Part shown: positions 17,465 through 26,604 of the stretch, piece after piece
Layout: each line of letters starts with the position of its first letter
How positions within the stretch are numbered: the first letter of the stretch is position 1
Assembly (NCBI RefSeq): GCF_029027585.1
Contig: NZ_CP093397.1
Coordinates: 310,001-374,000, forward strand
Reading direction: 5' to 3'
From: Sulfurimonas sp.
GTDB taxonomy: Bacteria; Campylobacterota; Campylobacteria; Campylobacterales; Sulfurimonadaceae
Length of the DNA stretch: 64,000 nt
Translations under genes and position numbers: made by a program
Notes under the pieces: model-generated
Database searches by the model: none
Seen by the model: only the letters and a program-made list of their open reading frames with translations
What the model was told of the DNA's origin: nothing

Positions 17465-18818
17465 TAGTATAATGGTTCCCTTTTTCAAGACCAGTAAAAC
17501 AAGTTTTCTTATTTTACCTCTTTACGATACCAGTGGTAACAGTTTTGCTCCTTTAGGATCTAAATTATTGACAGCTTTATAATAAACTTCATTTGGAGTT
17601 TTATATCCAATCGCCGAATGTAATCTTTTTTTGTTGTAAGAGTTCATATATATTTTTATTGCTCGATTGAGAGATTTTATATTCTTATATTCATTCAGAT
17701 AAATTTCTTCATACTTAATACTTCGCCAGAATCTTTCGATGCAAATATTATCAGTAGCTCTACCTTTTCCATCCATTGAAATTTTAATGTTGTGTTTTTT
17801 GAGAATATCAACATGAACTTTTGAAGTATATTGACTTCCCTGGTCTGTGTTAAATATCTCTGGTTTAGGATAAAATGCGAGTGCTTCATTTAACACACTT
17901 TTAACTAAGGAAATATCCATTGTGTTAGAAAGTTTCCATGAGAGTATTTTTTTACTATGCCAATCTATTATTGCGGCTAAATATACAAAGCCTTTTTCCA
18001 GTTTGATATAAGTAATATCTGTACTCCAGACTTGATTAGTTTTTTCAATTACAACACGTCCAGCATAATCTCTAAAATCTTTTAGGAGATATGGATACTT
18101 ATAATGTTCTTTGTTTGCTGTAGTGGTCTTAGGCTTAGGATACAAGGCTTCTATACCCATATACTTCATAGCTTTCTTAACGAACTTTTTCCCTATGCTA
18201 TACCCATCTCTTAAAAGTTGAGCATGAATTCTTCTACTTCCATATGATGGAAAGTCTGAATATATATTATTTATAGCATCTAATATTTTCAAGTCTTTAC
18301 CTCTACTAAACGGTTTAGTTGGAGTATAGTACAAACTCGACTTACTTACCTGTAGCAATTGACACTGCTTATTCTGTGATAATTTATGCTTAGCATCAAG
18401 TAGAGTTTTTCTCTCTTTAGATGAGGCCAAGCTTTTTAGCTTTTCCACAAGAAAATCCTTCTCAACAATTGTCTCTCCAAGTTTTTTTGCAATTGCATCT
18501 TTTTCATATTTAAGAGTATCAATTTCATCTTTGTATTCTTTTACAACAGTACTTTTATCAAATGCTAATGACATATTCTCAAGAAACTGTTTTTTCCAAT
18601 TTCTTAAACTTAGAGGTAGGACTTCATATCCACTAGCTATTTCATTAACAGTTTTTTCACCCTCTAAAACTTCCAGTACTACTTTTGCTTTAAAATTTGC
18701 ACTATAACTTTTTCTTTTTGCATTCATATTTAATTCCTATATTCTCTATTTCAATTTTATCATTTTTGAAATAAGAAAACAAATTTTACTGGTTCAGTTT
18801 TAGGGGTTCATTATACTA
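17465..18818 (-). mobile_element. IS3-family insertion sequence, 1354 bp
   Basis: The ends form an ungapped inverted repeat. The left end from 17465 and the complement of the right end from 18818 share TAGTATAATG exactly, then CCCT, CCAGTAAAA and TTTTCTTATTT, about 37 of 50 positions in all. The element carries one transposase gene on the minus strand. No target duplication is visible outside these ends (ATA against AAG), consistent with a deletion next to the insertion. If the ends were instead placed seven bases inward, TATA would flank both sides, but shared inverted sequence would then lie outside the element. Confidence 0.85.
17522..18727 (-). CDS. IS3-family transposase, OrfA and OrfB fused in one frame
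   Basis: The 401-residue protein has an OrfA-type helix-turn-helix (RKSYSANFKAKVVLEVLEGE, residues ~4-55), a Leu/Lys coiled coil (~60-105), an HTH_21 segment (SYGSRRIHAQLL) and an rve integrase core with all three DDE residues: WSTDITYI, FNTDQGSQYTS and ATDNICIERFWRSIKYEEIY. In most IS3 elements OrfA and OrfB are separate frames joined by -1 frameshifting; here they are continuous through the coiled-coil region (AIAKKLGE, with an A7 run). The element may therefore still be active. Confidence 0.92.
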   Translation of the reverse strand: MNAKRKSYSANFKAKVVLEVLEGEKTVNEIASGYEVLPLSLRNWKKQFLENMSLAFDKSTVVKEYKDEIDTLKYEKDAIAKKLGETIVEKDFLVEKLKSLASSKERKTLLDAKHKLSQNKQCQLLQVSKSSLYYTPTKPFSRGKDLKILDAINNIYSDFPSYGSRRIHAQLLRDGYSIGKKFVKKAMKYMGIEALYPKPKTTTANKEHYKYPYLLKDFRDYAGRVVIEKTNQVWSTDITYIKLEKGFVYLAAIIDWHSKKILSWKLSNTMDISLVKSVLNEALAFYPKPEIFNTDQGSQYTSKVHVDILKKHNIKISMDGKGRATDNICIERFWRSIKYEEIYLNEYKNIKSLNRAIKIYMNSYNKKRLHSAIGYKTPNEVYYKAVNNLDPKGAKLLPLVS

Positions 18819-19426
18819 AAGAGTTTGCACTTCAAAACAACCCATCTCTTTTAGTTAGTAAATATAATATAGAGTTTGCAAAAGCAACTTACAAAGAAAA
18901 AAAAGCACCTTTTTATCCATCAATCGATATAGAAGTATCTCAATCAATGAATAAAAACTTAAGTGGAATTCAAGGTGAAAATGACAAGTTTCGTGCGATG
19001 GCATATCTAAAATATAACTTTTTTAATGGTTTTGCAGATCACGCCTCTTTACAAAAAAGCTTAAGTAATATGTACCAAGAACAAGAAAGTAAAAATATTT
19101 TAAAAAGACAAGTAGTTGAAGGCTTAAATCTTTCATGGGCAGCAAATAAAAAATTGGACGAACAACTAGTTCATCTAAAAGATTACAAAAAATTTTCACT
19201 TAAAACTCTCACTCTTTACTCAAAAGAATATGATTTAGGGCGCCGTTCACTTTTAGACCTTTTATCTGCTCAAAATGACTTTATAGGTTCTAAAGCACAA
19301 CTTATAAATACAGAGTACAGTATGCTTTTTGCAAAGTACAGAATCTTAGATGCCATGGGAACTTTAGTTGGTGCTGTTGTTGATGATAACAGTATTGTTT
19401 ATTCAAATGTTGATTTATCAAAATAA
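18819..19426 (+). pseudogene. 3' fragment of the IS-interrupted TolC-family secretion protein
   Basis: Open reading resumes just outside the IS right end with KEFALQNNPSLLVSKYNIEF, which matches the start of the second TolC repeat. It continues through KKAPFYPSIDIEVSQSMNKN, YLKYNFFNGFADHASLQKSL and KEYDLGRRSLLDLLSAQNDF, the conserved final helix, to a stop at 19426. A possible internal start lies at 18947, but a product from there would lack a signal peptide and half the barrel. The ABC transporter gene follows 14 bp downstream. Confidence 0.82.
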
Positions 19427-19440
19427 CTTAAAGGTTATAT

Positions 19441-21597
19441 ATGCTAATTACTAATGCTGACAACTTAAGAATGGACGCCTTGCTTGATTGTTTGGTTCTT
19501 TTTACAAAACTTTATCACAAGCCGTTTTCTGCTGAGGCTCTAACAGCTGGTCTTCCAATAGAACCAGGAGCAGAAGCACCTGAACTTTTCTCTATTAACA
19601 ACGCTAAAGGGCTTTTTTCTCGCGCTGCAGGAAAAGCAGGTTTAAAATCAAGTCTTATTAAAAGACCTCTATCTCAGATATCTCCATTACAACTACCTAT
19701 GATTATACTTCTTTCAAATCAGAGTGCTTGTATATTAGATAGATTTAGCGATGATTCAAAACAGATAAAAATAATTATGCCTGCAGAAGAAGCAATAGAA
19801 CAATGGGTAGATGCTGATGTACTTGAAGATGAGTATATTGGTTTTGGTTTTATGGTTAAAAAAGCTTTTGAATATGCTGATGAAAATTCTAGAACACTTA
19901 ACTTAAATCAAAAACATTGGTTTTGGAGTACTATTAAACTATCTTCTGGCATCTATAAAGATGTTTTATATGCTTCACTTCTTATAAACCTTTTTGTTTT
20001 AGCATCTCCACTTTTTACTATGAATGTTTATGACAGAGTTGTACCAAATAACGCTATTGAAACTCTTTGGGTTTTTGCTCTTGGGGTAAGTGTTATCTAT
20101 ATACTAGATACCTTTTTAAAGTTTACAAGAACTTACTTACTTGAAAATGCCGCAAAAAAGAGTGATATAATCATGTCTTCTATCATCTTTGAAAAAGTAC
20201 TAAATCTCAAAATGGCAAATCACCCAGCATCTGTTGGTTCATTTTCTAGCAATCTCAAAGATTTTGATTCTATACGAAGTTTTTTAACAAATGCTACTAT
20301 GGCTGCTATTATTGATCTTCCTTTTGCTGTAATATTTTTAGCTGTTATTGCTTATATTGGAGGAAGTATTGTTATAATTCCTATGCTTACTATGCTTTTA
20401 ATTTTATCTTATGCCATCATAATTAAAAAACCTTTACGACAAAGTATCCAAAGCACACATGAAGCAAGTGCGAAAAAAAGCTCTATACTTATAGAAACTC
20501 TCAACAATATAGAAACCTTAAAAACATTAGGAACTCTAAATCAAGTACAATATAAATGGGAAGAATCAACGGGAGAAATAGCTAGTAAAAGTTTAAAATC
20601 TCGTTTACTCTCAGCATCTATACCAACTATAACTCAGCTTCTCATACAGTTAAATACTGTAATGATTATAGTATATGGAGTTTATCTAATTCAGGGTTTT
20701 GAACTTTCTATGGGTGGTTTAATCGCTATTGTAATTCTTACTTCAAGAACTCTAGCGCCGATGGGACAAGTTGCTGCACTTCTTACAAACTATGAAGATA
20801 CAAAAACTTCCTATGAAACACTAAATGATATTATCTCTCAACCAAGTGAAAGACCTGATGGTAAAAAGTTTGTTGAACGACCTAACTTTACTGGGCATAT
20901 TGAGTTTGTTAATGTAACATTTACATATCCAAATACTGAAGTTCCAGCTTTAAGAAATGTATCGTTTGAAATAAAATCAGGAGAGCATGTAGCTATCATA
21001 GGTCGCATAGGTTCTGGTAAAAGTACTGTTCAAAAATTAATTTTGGGTCTTTATGAGGCTGATTCTGGTCAGATACTAATAGATGGCATAGATATACAAC
21101 AAATCGATCCAGCAGATTTGAGAAAAAACATGGGTTATGTTTCTCAAGATATTATGCTATTTCGTGGAACTGTAAAAGAAAACATTATTTATAGAGCAAC
21201 TCATGTAAATGACTCAGCAATGATTAGAGCAGCAAATGTTAGTGGTGCTTCAGAGTTTATTAAAAAGCATCCTAAGGGTTATGAGATGCCTATTGGTGAA
21301 AGAGGTCAAGGTCTATCTGGTGGACAAAGACAAAGCATAGGAATTGCTAGAGCATTTTTACTAAGTGCTCCTATAATGCTTATGGATGAACCAAGTAATG
21401 CTATGGATCAAATTACAGAAGCAAATCTACTCAAAAATTTACAAAAGAGTCTAAAAGGAACTACATCTTTACTTGTAACACAGAAGATGACTCTTTTAAA
21501 AATAGTAGAGAGAGTTATAGTTATAAATGATGGTAAAGTTTTTATAGACGCTCCAAAACAAGAAGCACTAAAACAACTCCAAGGTGGAGGTAAATAA
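19441..21597 (+). CDS. Type I secretion system permease/ATPase (LapB-like ABC transporter)
   Basis: The 718-residue protein has an N-terminal degenerate C39-like domain (~1-130), a six-helix permease domain (~165-440, including DVLYASLLINLFVLASPLFT) and a nucleotide-binding domain with Walker A GRIGSGKST (521-529), signature LSGGQRQ (~625) and Walker B IMLMDEPSNAMD (~645). The C39-like domain without an obvious Cys-His pair is typical of exporters for LapA/RTX adhesins. It exports the adhesin with its HlyD- and TolC-type partners, both of which are broken here. The gene itself looks intact; an AAAGGT ribosome site precedes it. Confidence 0.92.
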   Translation: MLITNADNLRMDALLDCLVLFTKLYHKPFSAEALTAGLPIEPGAEAPELFSINNAKGLFSRAAGKAGLKSSLIKRPLSQISPLQLPMIILLSNQSACILDRFSDDSKQIKIIMPAEEAIEQWVDADVLEDEYIGFGFMVKKAFEYADENSRTLNLNQKHWFWSTIKLSSGIYKDVLYASLLINLFVLASPLFTMNVYDRVVPNNAIETLWVFALGVSVIYILDTFLKFTRTYLLENAAKKSDIIMSSIIFEKVLNLKMANHPASVGSFSSNLKDFDSIRSFLTNATMAAIIDLPFAVIFLAVIAYIGGSIVIIPMLTMLLILSYAIIIKKPLRQSIQSTHEASAKKSSILIETLNNIETLKTLGTLNQVQYKWEESTGEIASKSLKSRLLSASIPTITQLLIQLNTVMIIVYGVYLIQGFELSMGGLIAIVILTSRTLAPMGQVAALLTNYEDTKTSYETLNDIISQPSERPDGKKFVERPNFTGHIEFVNVTFTYPNTEVPALRNVSFEIKSGEHVAIIGRIGSGKSTVQKLILGLYEADSGQILIDGIDIQQIDPADLRKNMGYVSQDIMLFRGTVKENIIYRATHVNDSAMIRAANVSGASEFIKKHPKGYEMPIGERGQGLSGGQRQSIGIARAFLLSAPIMLMDEPSNAMDQITEANLLKNLQKSLKGTTSLLVTQKMTLLKIVERVIVINDGKVFIDAPKQEALKQLQGGGK

Positions 21598-21598
21598 A

Positions 21599-22935
21599 AT
21601 GAAACAAAATAAAAATTTAGAATTTACAGAAAAAGATTATGATTTTATGAATAGTTTAAGTTCGGCTATTTTAGTTCAATCTCCAACCAAGGTTAGCAGA
21701 GTTATAAAAATCTGGTTATTAACAATTTTCTTTTTATTATCTGGGCATCGCTAGCTGAGATAGATGAAATAACAAGAGGTAGTGGTGATGTAATACCCTA
21801 TGGTCAAAATCAAATTATACAAAACTTAGAAGGTGGTATAGTTGAAGAAATTTTAATCTCTGAAGGACAACTTGTAAAAAAAGGAGAGGTGATTTTAAAA
21901 ATAAATAATGCAAAATCACTTTCATCTTCAAAAACAAATAAAATGAAATTTCAAGAACTAGAGGCAAAAAAACTAAGGCTATTTGCAGAAGCAAATCAAC
22001 TTAATTTTCAAAACTTAGAAACAACAGACTTAGAGTTAAAAAAACAAATAATATTGGCAAAAAATCTTTATGAATCTGATAAACTAGAATTTAATGCAAA
22101 AGACAATGCTTTAATAGAACAAATTCAACAAAGAAAACAAGAATATAAAGAAGCAAAAGCTAGAGTTACATCTTTTGAAAAATCCCTTAGATATGTTAGC
22201 GAAGAGATTAAAATGACAGTACCAATGGTAAGAGAAGGTATAAAATCTAAAGTAGATTTTTTAAAATTAAAAAGAGAAGCAAATGAAATAGAGAACAATA
22301 TTATAGCTGCTAAACTTTCTCTACCTCGTCTTTCTTCTGCTATATCAGAGTATAGACATAAGCGACTAGAATCAAAACAAATTTTTATAAACAGTGCAAA
22401 AAAAGAGTTAAATGAAGTAACAGCAGAAATATCAAGACTAAAAACTCAACAAATCGCTTTTAGTGACCAAGTGGAGAGAACTATGGTTAGATCTCCTGTT
22501 GATGGCATCGTTCAAAAACTTTTTATTCATACTGTAGGTGGAGTGGTAAAGCCAGGGGCCGATTTAGTTGAGATAGTTCCAACAAATGAAAAACTGTATT
22601 TAGAGATTAAAATAAAACCAAGTGATATAGCATTTTTGCATCCAGGAGCAGCTGCTAAAGTAAAAATATCCGCTTATGATTTTGCTATCCATGGTGGGCT
22701 TGAAGGAAAAGTTTTAAATATATCTCCTGATACTATAACAGATAAAAAGGAAAATACTTTTTATATAATTCATGTTGTAACAACTAAGAATCATTTAGGT
22801 ACAGATGATAATCCACTTCAAATCATACCAGGTATGACTGCTAGCGTTGATATTGTAACAGGGCAAAAAACCATAATGCAGTATATTTTAAAACCTATTT
22901 TAAAGTCTAAACAATATGTATTTTCGGAGAGATAA
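21599..22935 (+). pseudogene. HlyD/LapC-type type I secretion adaptor, single-base frameshift
   Basis: Translation from the ATG at 21599 gives an N-terminal segment and the start of a TM helix (RVIKIWLLTIFFLLSGHR) and then stops. The expected continuation WASLAEIDEITRGSGDVIPY is in another frame and runs to 22935, with lipoyl, long coiled-coil and beta-barrel regions (IIQNLEGGIVEEILISEGQL; MVRSPVDGIVQKLFIHTVGG). One extra T in the run at 21731-21735 would restore a ~445-residue protein with IFFFIIWASLAEIDE. A shorter product from 21889 would lack the TM anchor. The start overlaps the transporter's TAA region. Confidence 0.85.
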
Positions 22936-22936
22936 G

Positions 22937-23545
22937 ATGCATATCATACTTTTTAGTTCTGATTTAAACCTCATAGATGAATGGAAGAAAAAAAGTGAAA
23001 CAAAACCTTTAGTATTTGATAATATAAACTTACTAAAAAGTATGATAGAAGAAACAAATCTAAGCTCTTTTGTTTTAATAACTGACTATGACAGCTTGGC
23101 AAATGAAGTAAATAAACTTATTTCATCAAACACTCTGCCAAAAAATGTAGTAGTTTTAGAAAGAGTACCAGAAATTACAACTGGCAAAATGCTTATATCT
23201 CATGGTGTTAAAGCTTATGGAAATTCAAGAATGTTAAAACATCACTATATGCAAATGATACAAACTCTTAAAAAGAATCTAATTTGGACTTATCCAGAAT
23301 TAACAGCATCTTTAGCAAAAAAGGAAAACAGACCTTTAAGTGAAGAAGTAAGAGGTTTTTTAGAAAAAAGACTTACACAAAAAGAGATAGAAACTCTCTA
23401 CCATATCTTAGAAGGTTTAACAAATGATGCTATTGCCAAAATAATGTCAATAACACCAAGAACGGTAAAAGCTCACACAAGTTCAATCTTTTCCAAACTT
23501 CATGTAAATGATAAAGTAGCCTTAGTTTTACTTTTAAATAATTAA
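22937..23545 (+). CDS. LuxR/NarL-type regulator with a degenerate receiver domain
   Basis: The 202-residue protein begins at ATG 22937, preceded by GGAGAGATAAG; a longer reading from 22916 overlaps the adaptor gene and has no ribosome site. The C-terminal ~60 residues form a LuxR helix-turn-helix (LTQKEIETLYHILEGLTNDA, ITPRTVKAHTSSIFSKLHVN). The N-terminal ~115 residues are receiver-like (IILFSSDLNLIDEW, VLITDYDS, SHGVKAYGNS) but lack the acidic pair at the first strand and the conserved Lys. It is the last gene of the secretion operon and convergent with the adhesin gene, which it may control. Confidence 0.8.
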   Translation: MHIILFSSDLNLIDEWKKKSETKPLVFDNINLLKSMIEETNLSSFVLITDYDSLANEVNKLISSNTLPKNVVVLERVPEITTGKMLISHGVKAYGNSRMLKHHYMQMIQTLKKNLIWTYPELTASLAKKENRPLSEEVRGFLEKRLTQKEIETLYHILEGLTNDAIAKIMSITPRTVKAHTSSIFSKLHVNDKVALVLLLNN

Positions 23546-24408
23546 CTCTCTATAATTTCTATGTCTGTACTTATTTCTAGTGAAACTGTACTATCACCTT
23601 CTCCACTTGTATATTCTTGAAAAGTTGCACCTGTTTCAGTATCTGTTTTAAAATCACCCAATTTCCACTCGGCATCTGCACCTGATATATCAAGATTTAT
23701 ACTATCAGAAGTATCTCCATCTATACGAAGAATATTATTATCATCTGTCATTGTTAAAACATCATCAACACTTAATGAAGTTATATTTTGCTCACCTATT
23801 CCTAAATCAATAGTCTCAAAATTTGAGATATTATCAGATAATCCTCTAAAGTCAATATTCATATCTCCTTGCATAACTAAAGTGTCAAGTCCTTCTCCTC
23901 CATCTAATTCAGCATTTGTTCCAGATAAGTTATCTTCAATTGTTAGTGTATCATTTCCACTTCCTAGCTTAACACTTCCATCATCAAAAGTAGAACTTAC
24001 ATCATGAAGGGTTACACTATCATCTCCAGCACCAGTATCAATAGTAGAATCAACTTTTATTTTTCCTACCTCTATGGTATCATCTCCATCACCTGTATTA
24101 ATATGTCCAACTTCTCCACTATAATCACCTAAATCACCATGAATATTTACAGTATCATTACCACTACCAGTATTTAATGAACCTTCATCTAAATCATCAC
24201 CCAGAATAAATATATCATCTCCTGCTCCAGTATTAATAACTTTACCATCTTCCACATCATCATCTACTCTAATTATATCATTACCATTACCTGTTGTGAG
24301 CGTATCCCCTGTATAATCATTACGACTTTCATGTCCATCATTAATATTTCTATATTGTAAATCTTGACCTTCATCTGTACCTGTTACATTCACAGTTACG
24401 CTTCCCAT
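23542..24408 (-). CDS. C-terminal RTX part of a LapA-like adhesin (separated from its N-terminal part)
   Basis: This reading holds RTX-like glycine/aspartate nonapeptides (TGNGNDIIRV, TGAGDDIFIL, TGSGNDTVNI, TGDGDDTIEV, TGAGDDSVTL, LGSGNDTLTI) that bind calcium after secretion, then a C-terminal secretion-signal region with DIEIIES. The open frame extends upstream of the ATG at 24408 to about 24452 and encodes the end of a cadherin/VCBS-like domain (DVVFEYTVSDGNGGTN). It is therefore the 3' end of the gene starting at 26545, not a free-standing gene. It overlaps the convergent luxR-type stop by 4 bp. Confidence 0.8.
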   Translation of the reverse strand: MGSVTVNVTGTDEGQDLQYRNINDGHESRNDYTGDTLTTGNGNDIIRVDDDVEDGKVINTGAGDDIFILGDDLDEGSLNTGSGNDTVNIHGDLGDYSGEVGHINTGDGDDTIEVGKIKVDSTIDTGAGDDSVTLHDVSSTFDDGSVKLGSGNDTLTIEDNLSGTNAELDGGEGLDTLVMQGDMNIDFRGLSDNISNFETIDLGIGEQNITSLSVDDVLTMTDDNNILRIDGDTSDSINLDISGADAEWKLGDFKTDTETGATFQEYTSGEGDSTVSLEISTDIEIIES

Positions 24409-24442
24409 GTTAGTTCCACCATTTCCATCACTAACTGTATAT

Positions 24443-26545
24443 TCAAATACAACATCCAGTATAACTCTTTGAATAACTATCTGTTATCCCATTAGCATCT
24501 GTATTTGTGATGGTTACATTCTCTCCATCGTAACTAAAGGTAATATTATTTATCTCATTTGGAGTATATTCTACATCAGTTTTATGCCATACCCATGCTT
24601 CATCATCAGTTCTCATTGCAAACTGTAAGTGTCCATCATTTGTAAATGCAAGCTCTACTGTATTTTCTTTATTGAAAATAATATCGTAGTTTCCTTGTTC
24701 TCCATCAGGGGTTACAGATATATCTAATTGAAAATTCTCTTTTCCTTTTAAGCTTATACTATCTGAGTTATCTATTGTAATATTTGAAGTTATTGTGTCT
24801 GTAAGTATGATAGAACTGCTTGAACCATCATCAACTGCATCTGGTGAATCTTCTAGTGCATTTATATTTACAGATACATTTTTAGTTTTCATGGCGCCAT
24901 TACTGTCTACTGCTTGTAAAGTAATATTTGCATCACCATTATAGTTGTCATTTGGTGTAAAAGTCAAAGTCCCATTATCATTAATATGTACCTCCCCATG
25001 ATCAGAAGAAGCTGTCACTTCCAGACTAACACTATCTATGTCTGAAGCATTGTAAGAAATAGTTATACTTCCATCTTCATCCATCGAAGCGGTTGACTGT
25101 ACATCTAATGTTGGCATATCATTAACACTGTTTACATTAAGGGTAACTATTGCTGTATCAGTACCACCTTGTCCATCACTGATAGTGTAACTGAATGAAG
25201 CCTCGCCATTGTAATTTGGCTCTGGAGTAAAGAGTACATTTCCTTGGGCATCTAAGCTTATAGTACCATGAGTATCTACATTAGCATCAACATTAATTAT
25301 ACTGAGTCTATCACCATCTATATCTGTATCATTTGTCAATATTTCAGATGAATAAATAGTTATAGAAGTATCTTCATTTGTTTCTATACTATTATTTACA
25401 ACTAAACCAGCTCCGGAACTAAGAGTTGCGTCATTTCCATTTCCAGAACTATCTGTTAATGGGTTTATACCTTCAAAATCTAAATGTACTACTTCTACTC
25501 CATCTATACTCATTGAGATATCATCCACTTCACCATCCATGGAGTATCTACCTCCACCGTATGGACGATTACCTATCATCATATCGTTACCATAATCAAC
25601 TATACCACCAGTATAACTCTTTGAATAACTATCTGTTATCCCATTAGCATCTGTATTTGTGATGGTTACATTCTCTCCATCGTAACTAAAGGTAATATTA
25701 TTTATCTCATTTGGAGTATATTCTACATCAGTTTTATGCCATACCCATGCTTCATCATCAGTTCTCATTGCAAACTGTAAGTGTCCATCATTTGTAAATG
25801 CAAGCTCTACTGTATTTTCTTTATTGAAAATAATATCGTAGTTTCCTTGTTCTCCATCAGGGGTTACAGATATATCTAATTGAAAATTCTCTTTTCCTTT
25901 TAAGCTTATACTATCTGAGTTATCTATTGTAATATTTGAAGTTATTGTGTCTGTTAAAGTAACTGTATAATCCGAGTTATTATCATCAATAGCCACAGGA
26001 GCATCATTTACATTTTCTACAATAGAGTTTGATTTATCATCATTATAAACTTGAACTACTTCATCATCTACTTTATTGCTATCATTTGTCTTTTCTAAAA
26101 TATCTTGTTTACTTTTGGCCACTTCTACATTAATATTAACACTATCATTATTAGCTTCAGCAAATACAGCTTCCCCACCCTCCGATGAGGCAATAGATTC
26201 AACACCAGATGCTGTATCAATTTCATCTATATTAACATCATTGTATAAATCTTCCCTAATTGATTCTATTGTCTCTTTTTCTGTCACAGTATCATGCTCA
26301 GAGTATTCTTGTGAAACTAAAGATGAATCAAACAATTGAGAGTGATTACTCATAACTATAACATCTTCATATCCATCTGCCATACTTACACTTAAACTAT
26401 CAATATTCTTATTAGAAGAATCTCCAATAATAATATCACCTTCATGTATTTTAGAGTCTTTTAAAATTTTATTGAGCTCACCATTAGCTTGTTTAACATA
26501 AAATACACCATCTATACTATCTATTTTTCCAATTATTTTTGACAT
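24443..26545 (-). CDS. N-terminal part of a LapA-like biofilm adhesin with retention module
   Basis: The start is ATG 26545, with GGAG upstream; an upstream ATG at 26614 has no ribosome site and lies in the palindrome. The protein opens MSKIIGKIDSIDGVFYVKQA, the retention-module type that plugs the TolC channel in LapA adhesins. An acidic linker (~100-180) follows, then a LamG-like segment, cadherin/VCBS-like repeats (NGEASFSYTISDGQGGTDTA; DNYNGDANITLQAVDSNGAM) and a second LamG copy. It stops at SYTGCCI where the frame is lost. No RTX repeats remain in frame, so the truncated product would lack the secretion signal. Confidence 0.82.
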   Translation of the reverse strand: MSKIIGKIDSIDGVFYVKQANGELNKILKDSKIHEGDIIIGDSSNKNIDSLSVSMADGYEDVIVMSNHSQLFDSSLVSQEYSEHDTVTEKETIESIREDLYNDVNIDEIDTASGVESIASSEGGEAVFAEANNDSVNINVEVAKSKQDILEKTNDSNKVDDEVVQVYNDDKSNSIVENVNDAPVAIDDNNSDYTVTLTDTITSNITIDNSDSISLKGKENFQLDISVTPDGEQGNYDIIFNKENTVELAFTNDGHLQFAMRTDDEAWVWHKTDVEYTPNEINNITFSYDGENVTITNTDANGITDSYSKSYTGGIVDYGNDMMIGNRPYGGGRYSMDGEVDDISMSIDGVEVVHLDFEGINPLTDSSGNGNDATLSSGAGLVVNNSIETNEDTSITIYSSEILTNDTDIDGDRLSIINVDANVDTHGTISLDAQGNVLFTPEPNYNGEASFSYTISDGQGGTDTAIVTLNVNSVNDMPTLDVQSTASMDEDGSITISYNASDIDSVSLEVTASSDHGEVHINDNGTLTFTPNDNYNGDANITLQAVDSNGAMKTKNVSVNINALEDSPDAVDDGSSSSIILTDTITSNITIDNSDSISLKGKENFQLDISVTPDGEQGNYDIIFNKENTVELAFTNDGHLQFAMRTDDEAWVWHKTDVEYTPNEINNITFSYDGENVTITNTDANGITDSYSKSYTGCCI
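24456..24802. repeat. Direct repeat copy 1 within the adhesin gene (347 bp)
   Basis: By eye this is identical to 25608-25954 along its whole length. The two copies are offset by 1152 bp (384 codons), so they are in the same frame. It encodes a LamG-like segment containing ITSNITIDNSDSISLKGKEN. Its 5' coding neighbour is a cadherin-like domain, and its 3' coding edge coincides with the frame break at about 24456. Confidence 0.9.
25608..25954. repeat. Direct repeat copy 2 within the adhesin gene (347 bp)
   Basis: This is the identical partner of 24456-24802. In this copy the coding sequence continues past SYTG into GGIVDYGNDMMIGNRPYGGG and completes the LamG-like domain, showing what is missing after the other copy. 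Perfect identity implies recent duplication, gene conversion, or an assembly artefact. Confidence 0.9.
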
Positions 26546-26604
26546 TTTAATCTCCATAAATATAGTTAATTTATGTAATGATATACTATATTTAAAAAGT
26601 TGTA

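Noticed and set aside
17468..18815. TATA at both sides as the IS target duplication
   Set aside because: It requires placing the ends seven bases inside the matching inverted sequence TAGTATAATG, and the coding fragments do not rejoin in frame with it.
24456..25954. Repeats as a possible CRISPR array
   Set aside because: Only two 347-bp copies, coding, with unequal domain sequence between them. No short regularly spaced repeats were seen anywhere in the window.
25426..26339. Plus-strand open readings opposite the adhesin gene
   Set aside because: Low-complexity shadows (Leu/His/Tyr- or Ser-rich) of the repetitive adhesin coding sequence.
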